64,000 nucleotides of DNA from Lunularia cruciata (taxonomy: Eukaryota; Streptophyta; Marchantiopsida; Lunulariales; Lunulariaceae): assembly GCA_948567375.1 (NCBI GenBank), contig OX419760.1:2356001-2420000 (forward strand). Reading direction: 5' to 3'. Below, in pieces: positions 41,101 to 47,100 of this stretch. Made by a program: the position numbers and the translations under genes. A model generated the notes under the pieces. The model was not told where the DNA came from. It saw only the letters and a program-made list of their open reading frames with translations, and did no database searches. Positions within the stretch are counted from its first letter, which is position 1. Every line of letters starts with the position of its first letter.

Positions 41101-44100
41101 GAGTGCTGCTGTGTACTATCTTTGAAGGCTCTGAGAGAGAGTGAGTTGAATATTGCTGAGTGCAATCAGGAGTGTCTACTCTGGTGAGACTAGGAAGCTG
41201 AGTGCTAGGACGTCTGATACATCAGAAGTCAGAAAGACTGAGGATAGACCATCTACTTCAAAGACTAGGAAGAAAGGTTCTCATCATACCTTATGGATTT
41301 ATCACTATTCTAGCATTGTGAATCATGTACATCTTGCTTACCAATCATTTGCATTTCATGAGTTCTGGATAACCCGTTCCCAGAACGAGTTCTGCTCTCA
41401 TAGATCTATATAGATCCCGCCTTCTGCTTCCCTTAGCTGTTTAGCGTCTCAGGACTCCAGCGTCCAAAGCGCTGGTTGTGATATACTCTATATCCTGTCC
41501 TCCTACACTTCGCTCCTCGTTACCCTTTAACACTTGACCCGTTTCTGCAGCCAGAGCATCCGAGAACTCTTGTTTTTTTCCACTCCTCCATTCCCCAGCT
41601 AATGCCCTCCCTAGTATTTTCCCCTGTGCTCTTTGAGTGCATCCTGCTTCGTCCTCTCTTGTCTACAGTGTTCCTACCCAACTCCAGCTGGACGCCATTG
41701 GTTATTCTCAATTTGTTTCAATTATGCTTTTGCTGCAGGTTACATTCAATGCATTCTACCTTAGGGATTTCACACTACTCTAGCATTGTGATTCATGTAC
41801 ATATTGCTTATCGATCATTTGCATTTCATGAGTTCTGGATAACCCATTCCCAGAACGGCTTCTGTTCTCATATACCAATATATACACTGCCTTGGCACTC
41901 ATGAGTTTTTGAGCAGAAACTCGGTACCAGGGGTACTGACACTTGCTCAGTTACTTCAGTGCTGCGTGAGGTACTGATGAAGTCGCATGTGTTTTAGTGG
42001 AGGTTTACTATGGCCGCCTTCTGCTTTCCTCAGTTTGTTTAGTGTCCCAGAACTCACGTGTTCATAGCGGTTGTTGTGATATACTCTATCCAGTCCTTTG
42101 ACGTCTTTCTGTCTCTGCTTTCCTTTGACGACCTTCTGTCTCCGCTTCATAGATACAAGCCTCTCAGATATGCGTGTTGCTATTAAATTGTTCCCTAGTG
42201 ACATTTACTCCGCCATTCATTCGATGTGTCCTGTTCAGGTGTTCTGTTTCTTCGATGCATGCAACTAGGATGTAGGTGTTGCTATTTCATTGCTTCCAGT
42301 TTACAATTACTCATGCTTTAATTCGACCAGATGTTCTTTATCTTGTGTACATTACATATTGTGCATAGCATTTGCATTCAATGAGTTCTGGATATCCCGG
42401 TAATCTAACGGCTTCTGTCCTCATTTCTCTATATCCAGTCCTTTAACGCTTCGCCCCTTCTCAGCCTAGAGACCATCCACTCTCTTCCCCTTCTCTCCAA
42501 CTCACATTTGTTGTTTTGCTGCATGGTTCCTATACATGTACAGTCTGCCAATTTCAGTTCTCTCGATTGGTTTAGTTTTGACTCGTGGGTCTTCAATTAC
42601 AGCTTGTCTATTTCACTACATGCTTTAATTAGCGCTGATGTATATCTGTTGTCTACTGTTGATCAGGATATAGTGATATTTCGTTTGTGCTTAACCTCGC
42701 ATTTAATTTGTTAGATTCTTTACCTTATTTAGGGTTTCATTGCTCATGTCGATTTGCACATATCATGTTTACATCGAGATGGCAATTCCCTTCACACCTG
42801 TCCTTTGGCCTTTCTTCCTCATATCACCCGGTACAAAAAGGACCTCTCCCTCCCTCTCATATTTCTCGCCCCTCCTTACTCCTCATTGATCTTTCTTGTT
42901 CTTCGATAATCTCTCTCCTTAGTAGCTTTATTATCTTATACTTTGGAATGCATCCTCGGGTTACTCTGCCATGTTTTGCTTGCTTTCGGTACTAACAGAT
43001 GTTTTACTTTCAGGTTTTAACAAGGCATATCTCCAGTCTTTTTCCTTCTCCTGCTCACGATTTTACATTGCAGTCCGATTTCTTCTGCTTATGCCTATTC
43101 CAGCTCTTTAGGTGGAACTTAGGCTTTGGCTAGTCCAGCCTTTCCTCGGAAAGTTCCTGCCTTTCCCTTACTCTGCATCGTTATTACTTTGAGCAGCCCT
43201 TGTGGGAGCAACCAAGTTTGCCTTGGCACTTATGAGCTTTTGAACAGAAACTGGGTTTGAGGGGTACTGACATTCGCTCAGCTACTTCGGCCCTACGTTT
43301 GGCACTGATGAAGTAGTACGTGCTTTCGAGGAGGCTTACTTTGACTGCCTTCTGCTTCCTTCAGTTGCTTTAGTGTTTTAGGACTTATGTGTTCATAGCA
43401 CATGCTGCAGTATACTCTATCCAGTCATGTAACGTGTCGCTCTTTCTATTTCTGTTTATTCGATGGATGCAACTAGGATATAGCTGTTTCTTTTACATTG
43501 CTTCCAGATTACAATTACTTTTGCTTTAATTCGACCAGATGTTCTTTATCTTGTTTGCATTACATATCATGCTCAGCATTTGCATTCAATGAGTTCTGGA
43601 TCCCATTTGATGGATGCCATCTGTCCTCATTTCTCTATTTCCAGTATGAGCACTCATTAGCTTTCAAACAGAAACTCGGTACGAGGAGTACTGGCATTCG
43701 CCCAGCTACTTTCAGCACTGCGTTAGGCACTAATGAAGTCGTTTATGCTTTAGTGGAGGTGTACTATGACCGCCTTTCTGCTTCCCTCTGTGTTTTTGGC
43801 GTTTTAGGACTCATGTGTTCATAGCATATGCTGTGATGTAATCCATATCCAGTCCTGTAACACTTTGCTCTTCTTCCCTCGTTCTCTGGGCGATTTCATA
43901 CTTTCAAGATTCCATATGTGCGGGCTGACTCACGGATCTTCCTCGACTTTAGATTTCCTATCTGGTATGATAAGAACCATGCTTCCTACTCTTTGAAGTG
44001 GAAGGTCTATCACTCCCTCTTATCTCTGATGTATCAGACATCACTACTGCAATACTAGACCTCTCTCTTTGTATCACAGCTCACAAGCATCAAGTAGGTT

Positions 44101-47100
44101 CTCTCACGCACCACTAGTAGCCTCCAATACTGAGATATCAAAAGACAATCCTGAGATGATGTTAGGTAACTCAGGATTTCACGAAATGCAAGGAAGAGGT
44201 GTTAGGAATCACCCTTGTTGAAGAACTAATTGAAACAAGAGCAGAAAGCACTCTTATATACATTTAAGTAAACCCTAGGGGGTTGCTTTGCTTAACCCTA
44301 ATTAGGGTTGCGCTCCCCTTTACCCTAAGTAGAAGATATTTAACAGGGCTTCTAGAGGATTCTAACAAAATCTTAAAATAAGAGAAGTCTCTAAACTAGA
44401 GATTGACTCTAAACTAATATGGTATATTGATTTTCTACTTTGGTCGATCTGAATCTTTCTCATCCGGCTCGTCAAGTCGATTTTATTTCTCTACTTGCAC
44501 TGTTGTTGTGTTTCCGCTGTTCAGATGTATGTTACTGGTATACAGGTATTATTCTTCACATGTTTCTAGGTTAGTTTTATTTATGCTATCATTCGATCAG
44601 ATGTTTGCCATCTTACATACTTTACATATCTGGGATTCTTTACATATCTTGCATCTCATGAGCTTTCGAATAAAAGCTTGGTTCGAGGAGTACTGACATT
44701 CGCTCAGCTATTTCTGCACTACGTTTGGCACTGATGAGGTCGTATGTGCTATTGGGGAGGCTTTCTATGGCCGCCTTCTGCTTCCTCTGGCTGTTTCAAC
44801 GTTTCAGGACTCATGCATTCATAGTGCATGCAGTGATATATTCTATCCAGTCCCCTAACGCCAAACTCTAATTTACTATCCCTAAAGGGGAAAGCAAAGC
44901 AGAGTGGAAATCGTTCTAAGAAGGATTTCCACTCTACTTTTTCATACTCAAAATTCCGGGTTTGGTTTCAATCAATTAGTTCTCCATTCATTCAGTTTCG
45001 TGTTCAATCGTTTCACATTTGCTTATTTCGAGATTTCTTGATATGAGATGATTCTTCGTTTCCTCAGTACACATTGGTGCACAGTTTCTCTACATGTAGT
45101 TTAAAGATGAGAGTTACTTGACAATGCATGTTTTTTATGATCTAGATTTCATCTTCTATTCTTCTATCCGCATGTTTCTTAGTCAGTTCTGCTTTCATTT
45201 TTTGCCATTTCATCTACATTTCATTTGCATCTAATGAGTTCTGGATCCCCAGTTCTTCAATATCTTGCATCTCATTTGCATAATTAGTTCTGTGTCTCCC
45301 GTTCCTCCCTCGAACGGCTTCCGTCCTCATTTCTCTATATCCAGTCGTCTGACCCTTCGCTCCATCTCAGCCAAGATAACATTCACTATTCTCCCACTTC
45401 CTTCCACCCCACATTTGTTGATCGGTTTCATGCTTCTTATACATGAAATTTGCTCGGTCTTACGATTTCAGTTCACTTGCTCTTTCAAGTTGTGATGGTT
45501 GGTCTTTCATTACTATGCTGTCCTCTATTTTGATACATGATTTGCTTAGCGTTTATCGATTACGTGATGTATGTCAGTTATCTACTGCTATTGATCAGGA
45601 AATAGTTATATATCGGGCTATTATATATATATATATATGTCATCTGCTTTTCATATACAGTTCTTGAGTTCTGGATCCCCCGTTCGAAGAACAGCTTCTG
45701 CTCTCATGTCCTAATATATATATATATATGTGTGTGTGTGTGTTCAGATCCGTACCTACTCTTGACAAACATATGATTGTCCGGTGAAGATTTGTATAGT
45801 GCATCACGTAGGTCTTTCTGGTTTTGCAGGAAGCTCGCTGATTTTTTTGTGTTCCGGGTTCTTATGTAGGCTGAGGCAATGGTTACAGAGTGGAGAGAGC
45901 TACTATGGGATGTGCCGGAAGAGCGAGTTGCGCTTTGGAACCACTGCCAAGCTCTTTTCACCATGCACGCATTTCCAGCTCTTCGGGTTTGCTCCTACAT
46001 TCATCTCTATTTGAGGATCTTGATTATGATATGTGCTGCATAGTTCTTGGAGTAGAAGCTCACACTTAAGACATGTTAACGCATACAGATTAGGACAACT
46101 GCATCCCAGCTTGTAGGTGTTCAAAAGAACTAGCTATCTAATGCACAGATTTGGGTGGACATAATTAACTTTTACTGCTGGCTTTGTTCAGGCCGGAAAG
46201 TTCTTCCTCAAGCATGCAGATGCCGTGGAGTCTGAAGTATCATCCACAGAACTGCACAATATTTTACTTTTGGCACTTCAGTGGCTCAGTGGATCAATCA
46301 CTAATACTTCTCCGTAAGATATACAAGAACACTTAAATCAAACTAGCGGCGAGGTTCCTGTACTTAGACGTGGTCACAACTGAAGCCGGGAGCTTTAGGG
46401 ATACACGTAAAGCACTTTCTAGCAGCCCTGCGTGTATGAGCTCCTTCCTTTTTGTATGTCCTCCAAGGGGCTAACCAGCTGTACGGTTGCACTGCAGGGT
46501 GTACCCATTGCATCTTTTACACGAACTAGAGACCCGAGTATGGCTGCTTGCCGTGGAGTCATCGGTAGAGACTCAAGATGGAAGAGATTCTAGCTCTTTA
46601 TTGTCGATGCAGTCTACACCGGTTGGTGGGTTGAGCCATGAGATCTCTGCGAGCACTCCAGTTGCCGTTAATCCAGTGGACCGAACCGCTGGGGCAGTTG
46701 CAGTAGTGGACAGCCATTTGAAGCGGTCCAATCTTAGGAAGATGGATGCAGAAGGATTAGGTCGAACCCAAAGTCCAGATAGTGGCAACAGCTCGTCACC
46801 CACAAAGACAGGGTCGTCGAAATTCAAACGACGTCTAAAAGATCACGCACAAGTGAAACGGATCCAGTTGGACATATCAGAAAGCACTGCCAGTGATTCA
46901 GAGGATAGCCCAGGAAGATCTAGAGGAGAGCGCAAGGACGGGAGTCAAGATGGAGTGCCAGAGGAGAGCACTACAAATTCAGAAGAAGCTGCAGGTAGCT
47001 GGGAGGAAAGAGTCGGTGAACGAGAGGTCGAAAGGGCGGTTCTTGCTCTTTTAGAAGTTGGGCAGGTATCTGCTGCAAAACAATTGCAGCAAAAGCTGTC

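Larger units (their letters stand above)
33291..45869 (+). repeat. Intron 17 repeat array
   Basis: Largest array. Block A at about 34530-34767, 38644-38952, 39508-39681, 39721-39886 (split by an LTR), 41888-42097, 43190-43428, 43646-43856 and 44656-44854, with 3' halves near 35267-35357, 35860-35925 and 41420-41500. Block B near 35207, 35800, 36357, 36970, 37120, 38040, 39355, 39450, 41358, 41828, 42380, 43590, 45235, 45290 and 45665. Also holds a second reverse-transcriptase fragment, three solo LTRs, and an unrelated AT-rich insert (about 36411-36745). All recognised A and B blocks are sense to the gene. Confidence 0.85.

Noticed and set aside
39635-41413. Matching peptides at 39.9-40.2 kb and 41.0-41.3 kb as a duplicated gene
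   Set aside because: They are translations of opposite-facing solo LTRs with target-site duplications, not coding sequence.
10600-44750. Conserved GCACTGATGAAGTCG in block A as a hammerhead ribozyme core (CUGAUGA), with upstream GAAAC and GTA/GTC
   Set aside because: In the permuted order, stem III (ACTC/GAGT) can form, but stems I and II do not: the bases beside CTGATGA and after GTA are not complementary, and the stem II closing pair is A-A. I keep the motif only as a conserved sequence.
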